DNA of 64,000 nucleotides, taken from contig CANHQR010000006.1 of NCBI GenBank assembly GCA_947462815.1, positions 21,959 through 85,958 on the forward strand, written 5' to 3'. The notes under the pieces are model-generated. The model was not told where the DNA came from, made no database searches, and worked only from the letters and a program-made list of their open reading frames with translations. Source of the stretch: Pseudobdellovibrionaceae bacterium. Its GTDB lineage: Bacteria; Bdellovibrionota; Bdellovibrionia; Bdellovibrionales; JAMPXM01. Positions 8,938 to 17,488 of this stretch are shown here, in pieces. How positions within the stretch are numbered: the first letter of the stretch is position 1; every line of letters begins with the position of its first letter. The position numbers and the translations under genes are program-made.

Positions 8938-9711
8938 ATGAAGGTCAAGACACTCCGATGCTTGAAGGATAATTGGACGTTTCTGCTTCACTTTCCGTCC
9001 GCTTCAGCCACCACATCGTCGAAGGAGAGCGTAGTTTCAATTGATCCAGGCGAAGTGACCGATGAAATGTGGAGCGAGCTTAAGGGTCGTGAGTTAGAAG
9101 CCATTCTGCTGACACATCATCATCACGATCATGTCGGTGGCGTAGAGGCTCTCTTGCAAAAGTATCCCTCCGCCCTGGTATTCGCCTCAGATCGAGATGC
9201 GACCCGTTTGAAGTTTCTAGGCCGCTCACCTCACAACTTCAGCGAACTCGGCCTACTGACCACCGAGCTACCGGCTGCGTTGAGCACGCATTCGATGCGA
9301 ATCCTCGCTCACCCTATTCCCGGCCACACCGAAGGTCAGGTGGCCATCGAGATTCAGGAGGGTACATCGCCCGCCCACGTCTTTGTGGGCGACACGCTCT
9401 TCGCATTTGGCTGTGGCCGCTGTTTTGAAGGAACTCCGGATCAGCTCTTCGAAAGCTTGCAGTTCCTCAAATCCCTGCCCGCCGACAGTCTGCTCTACTT
9501 TGGCCATGATTATGAATTGCGAAACATGGAGTTTTGGAGGACCTGGCAGGAGGAAGCCGGCCCCGAACTCGTCACACAGGAAGCTTTAGCAACAGCGACC
9601 AGCGGAAGGGCCTGCGCACGTCTCGACTTTGAACTTCAGCGCAATCCCTTCTTGAAAATTCGAGACGTCGAAAGCTTTCGCCTGTGGCGAGATCGTCGCA
9701 ATCACTTTTGA
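8938..9711 (+). CDS. Metallo-beta-lactamase-fold hydrolase, glyoxalase II-like
   Basis: 257 residues resembling hydroxyacylglutathione hydrolase (GloB), which releases lactate from lactoylglutathione. Zinc ligands are visible: LTHHHHDHVGG (THxHxDH motif), HPIPGHTEG, VFVGDTLFAFGCGRCFEG and LYFGHDYE, followed by the helical C-terminal substrate domain. These match GloB (FVGDTLFxxGCGRxFEG, GHEYT) closely, with GHDY in place of GHEY. ATG 8938 follows the EamA stop by two nt, with AAGGTGATC directly upstream indicating coupled translation. The 3' end overlaps the convergent MazG-type gene by 10 bp. Confidence 0.88.
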   Translation: MKVKTLRCLKDNWTFLLHFPSASATTSSKESVVSIDPGEVTDEMWSELKGRELEAILLTHHHHDHVGGVEALLQKYPSALVFASDRDATRLKFLGRSPHNFSELGLLTTELPAALSTHSMRILAHPIPGHTEGQVAIEIQEGTSPAHVFVGDTLFAFGCGRCFEGTPDQLFESLQFLKSLPADSLLYFGHDYELRNMEFWRTWQEEAGPELVTQEALATATSGRACARLDFELQRNPFLKIRDVESFRLWRDRRNHF

Positions 9712-10076
9712 TCGAACTCGCTATACTTCAAGTTCGATCCACGAGCGAGATCGACCGGATATTTGCGCGCATTCTTTGCAAGCTTTCGCTCGAAGGCCTG
9801 CGCCAAGTCGATGTCGGCGCGAGTGGCGAGGCGGAGTAAAAAGAAAAGCACATCGGCAATTTCGTCTTCGACGGCTGACTTGCGTTCCGGTTGCTCGATG
9901 ATGGCCTTCGACTCTGCATCGTTCTTGAAGCGAAAGAGCTGCAACAATTCATTGCTCTCTGTACTCAAGCCTATAGCCAGATCTTTCAAACCGTGAAATT
10001 GATCCCAGTCGCGCTCTTCACAGAACCGATCGGCCAACTGACGGAGCTCAATGATACGTGCCTCTTGCTCGGTCAT
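9702..10076 (-). CDS. MazG-type nucleotide pyrophosphohydrolase (DCTPP1-like)
   Basis: 124-residue all-alpha NTP pyrophosphatase of the RS21-C6/DCTPP1 branch, which clears non-canonical or excess dNTPs. Seen: RDWDQFHGLKDLAIGLSTES, where the WDQFH opening is diagnostic, then ESNELLQLF and DEIADVLFFLLRLA, giving the ExxE...ExxD Mg-binding pattern with the first motif partly altered. ATG 10076 overlaps the cysQ stop in an ATGA arrangement and has AAAGGAG 5 nt upstream, so it is translationally coupled to cysQ. A much longer frame upstream overlaps cysQ and is rejected. Confidence 0.88.
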   Translation of the reverse strand: MTEQEARIIELRQLADRFCEERDWDQFHGLKDLAIGLSTESNELLQLFRFKNDAESKAIIEQPERKSAVEDEIADVLFFLLRLATRADIDLAQAFERKLAKNARKYPVDLARGSNLKYSEFDQK

Positions 10077-10978
10077 GCTTTCTCCTTTTGCGAGCGGTCG
10101 CGCTCGCGCTTGAGACGCGAGGCCTCGGCCACGACTTCCTCGGCGCGATCCCCACCTCGCAAGGCCAAAAAACCGCCTCGATTTTCCCAATCCGCTTTCA
10201 GATATCCCAATCGCTTTTGCGTGGCGAGATCCCAGAGGCCTCCGCCCGTGGCCTCGAGCAAGGCTTGCCCAGCCGCCGTGTCCCACTCTGAGGTTGCTCC
10301 AAATCGCGGATAGAGCTCTGCCTCGCCGACAGCGAGGAGCGCAAACTTGAGCGCCGAGCCCATGCGTTGCACCGGCGGAGCTTCGCCGAGCCCAAGACGA
10401 GCCGCAAGAGCCGTGAGTCTCTCCAACGACATACCTCGCGAACCCAACACACGCCATGCCGAGGGCAATGCCCCGGGATCATATCTTTGCCATCGACCCG
10501 CACGCCTCGACCACAACTCTTGACGGTCCACCCAAGCCATCCACACATCGTGGGTAGGCGGGTGCCAAATCAACCCGAAGTGAGGCGCATAGAATCCTTC
10601 GCGGGTTCGGCGCAGCTCCCCCGCCACCACGGCGAAAGTCAATTCACCTTGAATCAAATCGCGTGTTCCATCGAGGGGGTCGACAAGCCAAAGACTCTCC
10701 GCACCGATGGCCTGAAACTCCTCGGGTGTCAGGCGCGCGGAGGCTTCCTCGGAAATCAAATGTCGCCAGCCGAGTTCCACGAAGGCTTGGTGGGCCGCGA
10801 GGTCGGCCGCGGTCACCGGCGATGCGTCGGATTTAGTCTGAACCCGCAGATCACCCTGAAGTCGAATTTGTTCGATGCGGGACGCGGCCAAGCTCGCGGC
10901 CTGGTAAACTTGCTGCTGCTCGAAAGACAGGCGATCAAAGGGGGCCGCGCTCGAGTCGAAAGAGTCCGGGGTTGCCAA
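10073..10978 (-). CDS. cysQ: 3'(2'),5'-bisphosphate nucleotidase, CysQ-like
   Basis: Inositol-monophosphatase-superfamily enzyme, expected to hydrolyse PAP/pAp to AMP during sulfate assimilation and salvage. Motifs: VTAADLAAHQ, EEAS (the metal-binding Glu), WLVDPLDGTRDLIQG (the DPxDGT metal site) and SEWDTAAGQALLEATGG (WDxAAG). At 301 residues it is slightly longer than E. coli CysQ (246). TTG 10978 is chosen because GGAGGAG sits 7 nt upstream and no better start exists. Operonic with the MazG-type gene. Assignment between CysQ and a general inositol monophosphatase is by overall motif spacing. Confidence 0.85.
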   Translation of the reverse strand: MATPDSFDSSAAPFDRLSFEQQQVYQAASLAASRIEQIRLQGDLRVQTKSDASPVTAADLAAHQAFVELGWRHLISEEASARLTPEEFQAIGAESLWLVDPLDGTRDLIQGELTFAVVAGELRRTREGFYAPHFGLIWHPPTHDVWMAWVDRQELWSRRAGRWQRYDPGALPSAWRVLGSRGMSLERLTALAARLGLGEAPPVQRMGSALKFALLAVGEAELYPRFGATSEWDTAAGQALLEATGGGLWDLATQKRLGYLKADWENRGGFLALRGGDRAEEVVAEASRLKRERDRSQKEKA

Positions 10979-11000
10979 TTCGCTTCTCCTCCGCTAAAGT
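10972..11000 (+). promoter_or_regulatory. Candidate promoter for tRNA-Val
   Basis: TTGCCA (-35-like) at 10972-10977, 17-nt spacer, TAAAGT (-10-like) at 10995-11000, about 31 nt before the tRNA. It overlaps the divergent cysQ start. Matches are 5/6 and 4/6 to the sigma-70 consensus; inferred only. Confidence 0.4.
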
Positions 11001-11031
11001 TGAGCCCCTGTCATGGGCCTCAAAGCCCGAT

Positions 11032-11106
11032 GGGCGCGTAACTCAGCGGTAGAGTACCACCTTCACACGGTGGGAGTCAGAGGTTCAAGTCCTCTCGCGC
11101 CCACCA
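11032..11106 (+). tRNA. tRNA-Val (CAC)
   Basis: A 75-nt cloverleaf: acceptor GGGCGCG pairs with CGCGCCC, D arm ACTC...GAGT, anticodon stem CCACC/GGTGG around loop TTCACAC (anticodon CAC, reads GUG), T arm AGAGG TTCAAGT CCTCT, discriminator A and encoded CCA. It reads valine codon GUG. It lies in the gap between cysQ and the giant lipoprotein gene, transcribed away from both. Confidence 0.97.
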
Positions 11107-11200
11107 ATTTCAACATCCGCCCCCTCGACAGGGACCGTCAAAGCACTCGAAGCCTCAGCGCTCGAGCCATGAACTCACGAAGGATCATAGCACCGAGAGT

Positions 11201-14200
11201 TTAGAGCCCACCGTTGGAGGCAATTTCCCTGAGATACAAAGCGTTTCGACCTCGATAAGTCGTAAAGACTCCGCCGCAGGTGAGGCGCGCGGTCGACGAA
11301 TTCCAAGAAAGAGCATAGACCGTAGAGTTAAATCCGTTCGCACCGCTTGGCGGGCTCAGAGTCGTATCTAAAGCGCCATCAGCCAAACTCACCCGAGCCA
11401 AGCGATTGGCGACCTGACCTCGATAACTCGTAAACTGTCCGCCCACATAGAGATGCGTGCTATCCATTTCCAACACCCAAGCCGTCGCCGCCACGCCATT
11501 GCCACCCGTCGCCGGGTTGAAGACAAGATCCACACTTCCATTGAGGCGATTCACTCTGGCCACACGATTGGCAACAGACCCGCGATGGCTGGTGAAGGCG
11601 CCGACGAGATAGAGCCAGTCTCCCGAACGTCGTAGGGCATAGACGATCCCATTGGCTCCCGTCGTGACCGAGTGGAAGGTCGAATTCAAAACACCACTGC
11701 TGGAGTTCACTTTCGCCAATCGCGTCACCGTTGTTCCTCGGTAGGTGGTGAAATTCCCACCGATATAAAGATCAACACCGTCAAGCCAGAGAGCATACAC
11801 AAAGCTGTTGGCACCATTTGCTCCGGTCGGTGGATTGAATGTGGTATCGAGTGCTCCGGTTTGGGCATGCACTTTTGCCACGCGGTTCGCGGCTGAACCT
11901 CGATAGGACGAGAAGTTTCCTCCGAGGTAAAGGGTCAATCCATCACCGCTGAGCTGGAGAGCGCGGATCTCCGCGCTCGCTCCGTTACCGCCGCTCGATG
12001 GGCTGAACGTGGTGTCGGGGGCACCCGTGCTCAAACTCAGTTTGGCCACCCGATTGGCGACAGCCCCGCGATAGCTTGTGAAGGCTCCGCCGACATAGAC
12101 CGTGTCGCCCGATGCCAAAATGGCGTAGACGGTGTTGTTGGTGCCATTCGCACCACTTTGCGGAGAAAAAGTCGTGTCGACAGTGTCATCCGCCGCAAGT
12201 CGCGCAATGTTGAGTGCGGTGTACTCGGGCGGACCTGCTGTGAATGGCCCACCCATTAAAACTTCGTCATCCGAAGCGACGCGACTCAAATCGAAAGCGT
12301 AAACCGCATTGTTGATCAGCGTGGCGCCACTTGCAGGAGAAATGTCGAGATCGGCCTCACCCGTCGTTGTGTCCAATCTCGCCAGATAGCTTGCCGAAGC
12401 TCCTCGATAAGCGACAAATGTTCCTCCCACCCACACAGAACTTCCTTCTAAGCCCAAGGCGTAGACAGCGCCCGAACTGAAACCATTTCCACCGGCGGGA
12501 GGATTAAAGGCCGTGTCCACGCCAAAGTTGGCCCGAGAGACTTTGGTGATGCGATTCACGGTGACCCCTCTATAGGTCGTGAAGTCGCCGCCGATGTAAA
12601 GATGTGTGGAATTGATGGCCAAGGCTCGCACGGTATTGTTGACGCCGTTGCCACTGGTAGCAGGATTGAAATTCGTGTCGAGAGCTCCGGTTGCCGAGTC
12701 GATTTTCGCCACACGATTTGCAACGAGTGTGCGATAAGCTGTGAAAGTACCTCCCAAGTAAACGTCGGCACCGTCCACAGCGATCGCAAGAACTGTATTG
12801 CCGGCGCCGTTATCGCCAACCTGAGGACTCACGCTTTGATCCAAGATTCCTGAGTCGCGATTCACCTTTGCCACTCGATTGGCAACCAAACCGCGATAAG
12901 CCGTGAAGGCTCCCCCCACCCACAAGGATCCGCCATCGCTCCCGAACGCCAGAGCATTGACGGTTCCGCCAGCTCCATTGGCTCCTATCTGAGGCGAGAA
13001 CGCGGTATCAATCTGCCCCGAAGCGAGACTGATTTTGGTCAGACGATTGGCGACCGCACCTCGATAGGTCGTGAACGCACCTCCGAGCCAAACACCATCA
13101 CCATCAACCAGAAGCGCGTTCACCGTATCATTTGTGCCATTAGCTTGATATTGAGAATTGAAACTTAAGTTCAATGAACCATCCGCTTCGAGCAACGCAA
13201 TCCGGTTGGCGATCAAACCTCGATAAGTGGTGAACGCGCCACCCACCAAAGTCTGCCCGTTCGACAATCGCACCATGGCATTCACTGTTCCATTAAAGCC
13301 ACCACTGAAACCACCCTCCACGCGAGAGGCATCGCTCGCTTTGAGCTTTGCGATGTAGCGTGTGGTGTATCGGCTCAAACCACTGAAGGATCCCCCAATG
13401 AGCCTGCCCCCATCCGGCAGGTTCAACACCGACCATACCGTACCGTGAGTAAACTGCGTGAGGAGCAGATCGTAACTCACTTGCGCGGTGATGGTTCCAA
13501 ATAAGCTGTCCACCATTGACAATTCGATTTCTCGCGTACCGTTCGCGCCAGAGCTCGTTGCAGCGAATCGATACGTACCGTTTGGCTCACAGACAATAGC
13601 AGCTGGTCCCGAGACATCTCCGGTGTAGCTGACACTGATCAGCCGTCCAGCTTCGCAGGCGCCGATGATCGGCTGGTCAATTTCGGTGGTCACAAGTCCA
13701 TTTGCCGGTGAAGTTATGGTCAAGACGGGTGCCACAATATTCACAAGCCAGCCCGTCGTATGCGGTACCACAAGCTGGTTTCCCGCCACATCGCGAACCC
13801 GCATATGCAAATAATACGTCGCTCCGATCGACAAACTGAGCCCGGTGACTTGAAAGGGCGAGGAGCCCGCTTCAGTCCACGCCAAAACATCGGACTGTGC
13901 CGTACCAGAGGTACCTGTGCCAATTGCGTATTCATAGGTATCGACGCCACTCTCATCGTCGGTCGCATCCGCATTAAAGGTCACCCAGGGTGATAAATTG
14001 ATCGAATTGTAGCTCGATGGATAACTCGCTCCGACTGTCCATGTCGGTGCAATCGTGTCGTGCCAAATGTCATCGGATACGCAGGCCGACTCATTCAGCG
14101 CCGAGTTCCTGAACTTCACATACACTTCGTTGAGAGAATTTGCTGCAGGAAGCGTCCACGCGCGCGAGGTCGCATAAGCTTGCCAAGTTCCGCCCGAGGC

Positions 14201-16756
14201 GCAACCGGCGGTGTTCGTCACGTACATTTGCGTGGCGCCCGTCGCGGCCAACGTCAGCGTCACCGAAGTTGAGACCACAGCCTCAGTTCCGCCGGCGATC
14301 ACTAAACTCACACTCGTCGGCACGGATGTGTCTTTAACAAAGCTTCGGCTGGCAGTTCCGATATTGCCGACCAGATCCGTTTGCGAAACCGTGAGCGAGA
14401 CCGTACCGTCGGCGACAGCCGACAGATCCAGCACCACGCTGAAGCTTCCTGAACTGCAAGCCGCGGTGGCGGTCACAGCACCACTGATCTCGACTGAAGC
14501 TCCTGGCTCACTGCAGGTCCCGCTCAAAGCGAAAGCTGAAGCGGCTGCGACGTTGATCGTGCTTCCCGCGGCAGGCGACGTGATTGTGATCGCTGGCGCA
14601 ACCGTATCCTTCGTGAAGACTCGTGAAGCTGATGAGGAGTTGCCGGCTGCATCTGTCTGCGACAAAGTTAAATTGACGGTTCCATCGGCGACCCCTGTCA
14701 GATCAAGATCCGCATGCGCGACTCCCGCAACACAAAGAGCTGTCGTCGACACAGAACCTGAGACGCTCACATTCAACCCAGCTTCGCAACTCGCCTCGAT
14801 TGCAAAGCTTGCGGCTTCAATCGCGTCCATCGCCGTACCGGCCAGAGGCGACACCCACAACAGGGTTGGAGCCACGGTATCTTTGGAGTAAGAGCGCGAC
14901 ACACTCGCCGAATTGCCCGCTGCATCGGCATGTGTCACTGTGATCGCCACACTTCCATCGACGATACCGCTCAAGTCCAAATCGACAGACCAAGCCCCAC
15001 CCATACAGCTCACGCTGCCTGATACCGCACCGGAGAAGTTGATGTCGCGTCCTTCCTCCGAGCAACTGCCACTCATCAACCAGTTCGCCGCATTTGCAGA
15101 ATTGATCCAGGCACTTGCCAAGGGAGCCGCTATGCTGACGGTTGGAACGCTCACATCTTTATTGAAACTACGGCTGACAGTCCCGCTGTTTCCGGCGAGA
15201 TCCACCTGCGTGAAGTTCAGGTTCACGCCACCATCGCTCACCGAGGTAAGATTCAGATCCACCGACCAAGTCCCCGATACGCAAGCGGTCGATGCCGTCA
15301 CAGCGCCTGTGACACTCACCTGACGACCTGCCTCTGAACATGTTCCGCTCACTGTGAAGGAAGCGACATTCGCGGGCGTGATCCACGACCCGGTGGCCGG
15401 CGCTGCGATGGCCAAAGTCGGCAACACCGTATCTTTGGTGAAATTGCGAGTTACCGGGTCCGCAGCTCCACCCGAAGCATAGCTGTGATTGACGGTCAGT
15501 GAGATTAATCCATCACTCAGGCTCGTCAGATTGAGCGAAGTCGACCACTGGCCCGAGGCACAAGTCGCGGATGCTGAAACAGCACCCGAAATCAACACCG
15601 CCTGCCCCTCAGCACCACAATCGCCGCCGACTGTCCAAGCTGCAGCATTTGCAGCATTGACATAGGTACCCGCCAACGGAAGCGTGAAAGTGAGGACGGG
15701 CTTCGCTTGATGCACAAAGCTTCGTGTTGCAACCGCTGAAGAGTTGCCCGCGACGTCTTGCTGAATCACGGAGATACTCACCGCTCCGTTCGGTGCCGAA
15801 CTAAAATCCAAATTCGCCGACCAACTACCGCTGGAACAAGTCGCCGTCCCCGCCGCGTCGCCTGTGATGATCACCGTGCCGCTTTCGGAACACGTTCCCG
15901 TCACAGCATAGGCGGCATGCTGGGTCTGATCGATCAGGCTTCCAGCTGCGGGCGAGATGACCGCCACCGAGGGAGCGACCGTGTCTTTCTGTAATTGGCG
16001 AGTCACCACACTTGCTGGATTCCCGGCCGCATCGACATGACGAAACTCCAAATTCACCGCACCATCGGATGCCGAGGATACGTCGATGGGCCAAGTGAAG
16101 GCGCCGGCGCTACATGGAACCGAACTTGTTCCCTGTGGACCCACAACGCTGACATAGCGTCCGTCTTCACTACAACTTCCACTCACCGCCAAGGCCGTTG
16201 CATTGCCCGAGTTCACCCATGAAGCCTCGAGAGGAGAACTCACACTCATGATGGGTGCGATGTCGTCGTGGGTGATCGAAACCGAAAGACACTCCGACAC
16301 GGGTCCACCAAAACCACCATTGCGAAACTGCACGTAGACCGTGTTCACCGCATTCGCTTGGGTCAGGGTGTAACTAAAAGGCGAACGGATCGGCTGCCAG
16401 AGTCCGCCGCGTGTACAACCCGGAGTTGAGGTGACGTACATCTCCGTCATGTTGGCGCCGGTGACTTGCACGACAACGTTGAGGTTTTGGGTGTAGTAAA
16501 CGCCTTGTTCGAGTTTACCGTTCTCAAGCTTGACGGAGGCTCGAAACGGCGCCGGTAAAGCCGCCCCGTCTTGCGGCGGCTCTTCCTCCTGATAACAACC
16601 GGTCAGCACCAAGAGGGAGCTCAGCGCCAAAGCGGCAACGCGGGTGACTTGGGCCCAGAGGCTGAAATGCGAACAGCGCAAGGCCGAGCCTGAAGCTCGG
16701 GCCAGGCTGCGCAAATCTGTCGTGTTTTCAAAAAACGGGCGGCGAAACGACATCAC
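11201..16756 (-). CDS. Giant surface lipoprotein: Ig-like repeats plus propeller repeats
   Basis: 1851 residues. A long n-region leads to a lipobox (LVLTGCYQEE, Cys near residue 54), so the mature protein is probably lipid-anchored. About seven tandem Ig-like repeats of some 93 residues follow (about 165-815), each opening KDTVAPxLxIxSPxxGS and holding one CSE...C pair that could form a disulfide. A cysteine-containing MYVT domain occurs twice, before and after that array. An FN3-like segment and another Ig-like unit come next. The C-terminal 740 residues hold 14 repeats of about 52 residues with the signature GGAFTTYRG...VAKV...LDTTFNP, resembling delta-60/beta-propeller repeats. No catalytic motif. 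Probable adhesin or surface-recognition protein. Start is GTG 16756 or ATG 16753, with only a close GGAG. Confidence 0.85.
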   Translation of the reverse strand: MMSFRRPFFENTTDLRSLARASGSALRCSHFSLWAQVTRVAALALSSLLVLTGCYQEEEPPQDGAALPAPFRASVKLENGKLEQGVYYTQNLNVVVQVTGANMTEMYVTSTPGCTRGGLWQPIRSPFSYTLTQANAVNTVYVQFRNGGFGGPVSECLSVSITHDDIAPIMSVSSPLEASWVNSGNATALAVSGSCSEDGRYVSVVGPQGTSSVPCSAGAFTWPIDVSSASDGAVNLEFRHVDAAGNPASVVTRQLQKDTVAPSVAVISPAAGSLIDQTQHAAYAVTGTCSESGTVIITGDAAGTATCSSGSWSANLDFSSAPNGAVSISVIQQDVAGNSSAVATRSFVHQAKPVLTFTLPLAGTYVNAANAAAWTVGGDCGAEGQAVLISGAVSASATCASGQWSTSLNLTSLSDGLISLTVNHSYASGGAADPVTRNFTKDTVLPTLAIAAPATGSWITPANVASFTVSGTCSEAGRQVSVTGAVTASTACVSGTWSVDLNLTSVSDGGVNLNFTQVDLAGNSGTVSRSFNKDVSVPTVSIAAPLASAWINSANAANWLMSGSCSEEGRDINFSGAVSGSVSCMGGAWSVDLDLSGIVDGSVAITVTHADAAGNSASVSRSYSKDTVAPTLLWVSPLAGTAMDAIEAASFAIEASCEAGLNVSVSGSVSTTALCVAGVAHADLDLTGVADGTVNLTLSQTDAAGNSSSASRVFTKDTVAPAITITSPAAGSTINVAAASAFALSGTCSEPGASVEISGAVTATAACSSGSFSVVLDLSAVADGTVSLTVSQTDLVGNIGTASRSFVKDTSVPTSVSLVIAGGTEAVVSTSVTLTLAATGATQMYVTNTAGCASGGTWQAYATSRAWTLPAANSLNEVYVKFRNSALNESACVSDDIWHDTIAPTWTVGASYPSSYNSINLSPWVTFNADATDDESGVDTYEYAIGTGTSGTAQSDVLAWTEAGSSPFQVTGLSLSIGATYYLHMRVRDVAGNQLVVPHTTGWLVNIVAPVLTITSPANGLVTTEIDQPIIGACEAGRLISVSYTGDVSGPAAIVCEPNGTYRFAATSSGANGTREIELSMVDSLFGTITAQVSYDLLLTQFTHGTVWSVLNLPDGGRLIGGSFSGLSRYTTRYIAKLKASDASRVEGGFSGGFNGTVNAMVRLSNGQTLVGGAFTTYRGLIANRIALLEADGSLNLSFNSQYQANGTNDTVNALLVDGDGVWLGGAFTTYRGAVANRLTKISLASGQIDTAFSPQIGANGAGGTVNALAFGSDGGSLWVGGAFTAYRGLVANRVAKVNRDSGILDQSVSPQVGDNGAGNTVLAIAVDGADVYLGGTFTAYRTLVANRVAKIDSATGALDTNFNPATSGNGVNNTVRALAINSTHLYIGGDFTTYRGVTVNRITKVSRANFGVDTAFNPPAGGNGFSSGAVYALGLEGSSVWVGGTFVAYRGASASYLARLDTTTGEADLDISPASGATLINNAVYAFDLSRVASDDEVLMGGPFTAGPPEYTALNIARLAADDTVDTTFSPQSGANGTNNTVYAILASGDTVYVGGAFTSYRGAVANRVAKLSLSTGAPDTTFSPSSGGNGASAEIRALQLSGDGLTLYLGGNFSSYRGSAANRVAKVHAQTGALDTTFNPPTGANGANSFVYALWLDGVDLYIGGNFTTYRGTTVTRLAKVNSSSGVLNSTFHSVTTGANGIVYALRRSGDWLYLVGAFTSHRGSVANRVARVNRLNGSVDLVFNPATGGNGVAATAWVLEMDSTHLYVGGQFTSYRGQVANRLARVSLADGALDTTLSPPSGANGFNSTVYALSWNSSTARLTCGGVFTTYRGRNALYLREIASNGGL

Positions 16757-17145
16757 TCCGAGCTTATCAGTGTTTTGGCATAAAAAATTTAATAAAACTT
16801 AGTCATTTCAATTGCTTGTGCTATTCTGAGACAGCCTATCTAAGGCTTCTGAACCGCAATTTCGAACGCGAGGCGATCGCGGCCGTCCCGAAGCTGCCCT
16901 TGCTCAGAAATGAAACAACTCATTGTCTCAATGCGAGATTTGCTTTTCAGGGGACAGGGCCCTGTGTTAAGACCCTGAGTTCGTTTTGAAATGCTGCAGA
17001 GGCTGCCGTTGCGGATCACACTGAAAAACCGCAATCTGAACCGGCGATGTAGCGGACTAATTCAACTCGTCTCGACTCGGTGGAATGAATCGGCAAAGCA
17101 AGAGGCCGAGCGCCGATTTCGAGATGAAAAATTTCGGAGAGTCTC
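16757..17145. other. Gene-free divergent region before rpmG
   Basis: Separates the giant lipoprotein (leftward) from rpmG (rightward). It has an AT-rich block at about 16780-16815 that could hold the lipoprotein promoter, and a perfect 12-bp palindrome ACAGGGCCCTGT at 16954-16965. No convincing coding frame; a 64-codon minus-strand frame at 16840-17034 has no ribosome site. Confidence 0.6.
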
Positions 17146-17325
17146 ATGGCAAAGAAGGGCAAAGTTCGAATCATCACGCTGGAGTGCACTGAGGCCCGCA
17201 AAGAAGGCAAATCGCCCAGCCGTTATACAACTAAGAAGAACACGCAGACTCACCCCGAGCGTCTTGAGAAGAAGAAGTACAATCCGAGCTTGCGTCGTCA
17301 CACGATGCATCGCGAACTGAAGTGA
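17146..17325 (+). CDS. rpmG: 50S ribosomal protein L33
   Basis: 59-residue ribosomal protein of the large subunit E-site region. The sequence runs from [10 protein letters not shown] through [30 protein letters not shown] and [14 protein letters not shown], with the hallmark NxxxxPERLExKKYxP and HT.H.E.K blocks. Zinc-binding L33 has two CxxC pairs. Here only the first Cys (ECTEA) survives and NPSL replaces the second pair, so this is a zinc-independent form. GGAGAG precedes ATG 17146. It is followed after about 65 bp by a strong intrinsic terminator. Confidence 0.97.
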   Translation: MAKKGKVRIITLECTEARKEGKSPSRYTTKKNTQTHPERLEKKKYNPSLRRHTMHRELK

Positions 17326-17388
17326 TCGGCTTCGATCAATTTACAGGGCGATCTTGAGGGCGAGTTTCAGGGCCTGCTTCTCAAAACA

Positions 17389-17420
17389 AATCCCAGCCAC
17401 TTAGGCTGGGATTTTTTTTT
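17389..17420 (+). terminator. Intrinsic terminator after rpmG
   Basis: Perfect 10-bp stem AATCCCAGCC / GGCTGGGATT with a 5-nt loop, followed by a run of nine T. Downstream of rpmG in the expected orientation. Confidence 0.95.
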
Positions 17421-17488
17421 ACGATCCGCCCACATGACGAGCCCGACGAAGCGAGCCGATCGGCTTCGAGACACCGATTGGCGCGATC

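Noticed and set aside
9702..10457. Long form of the MazG-type protein
   Set aside because: The extra 127 N-terminal residues read cysQ in another frame; ATG 10076 has a strong ribosome site and stop-start overlap.
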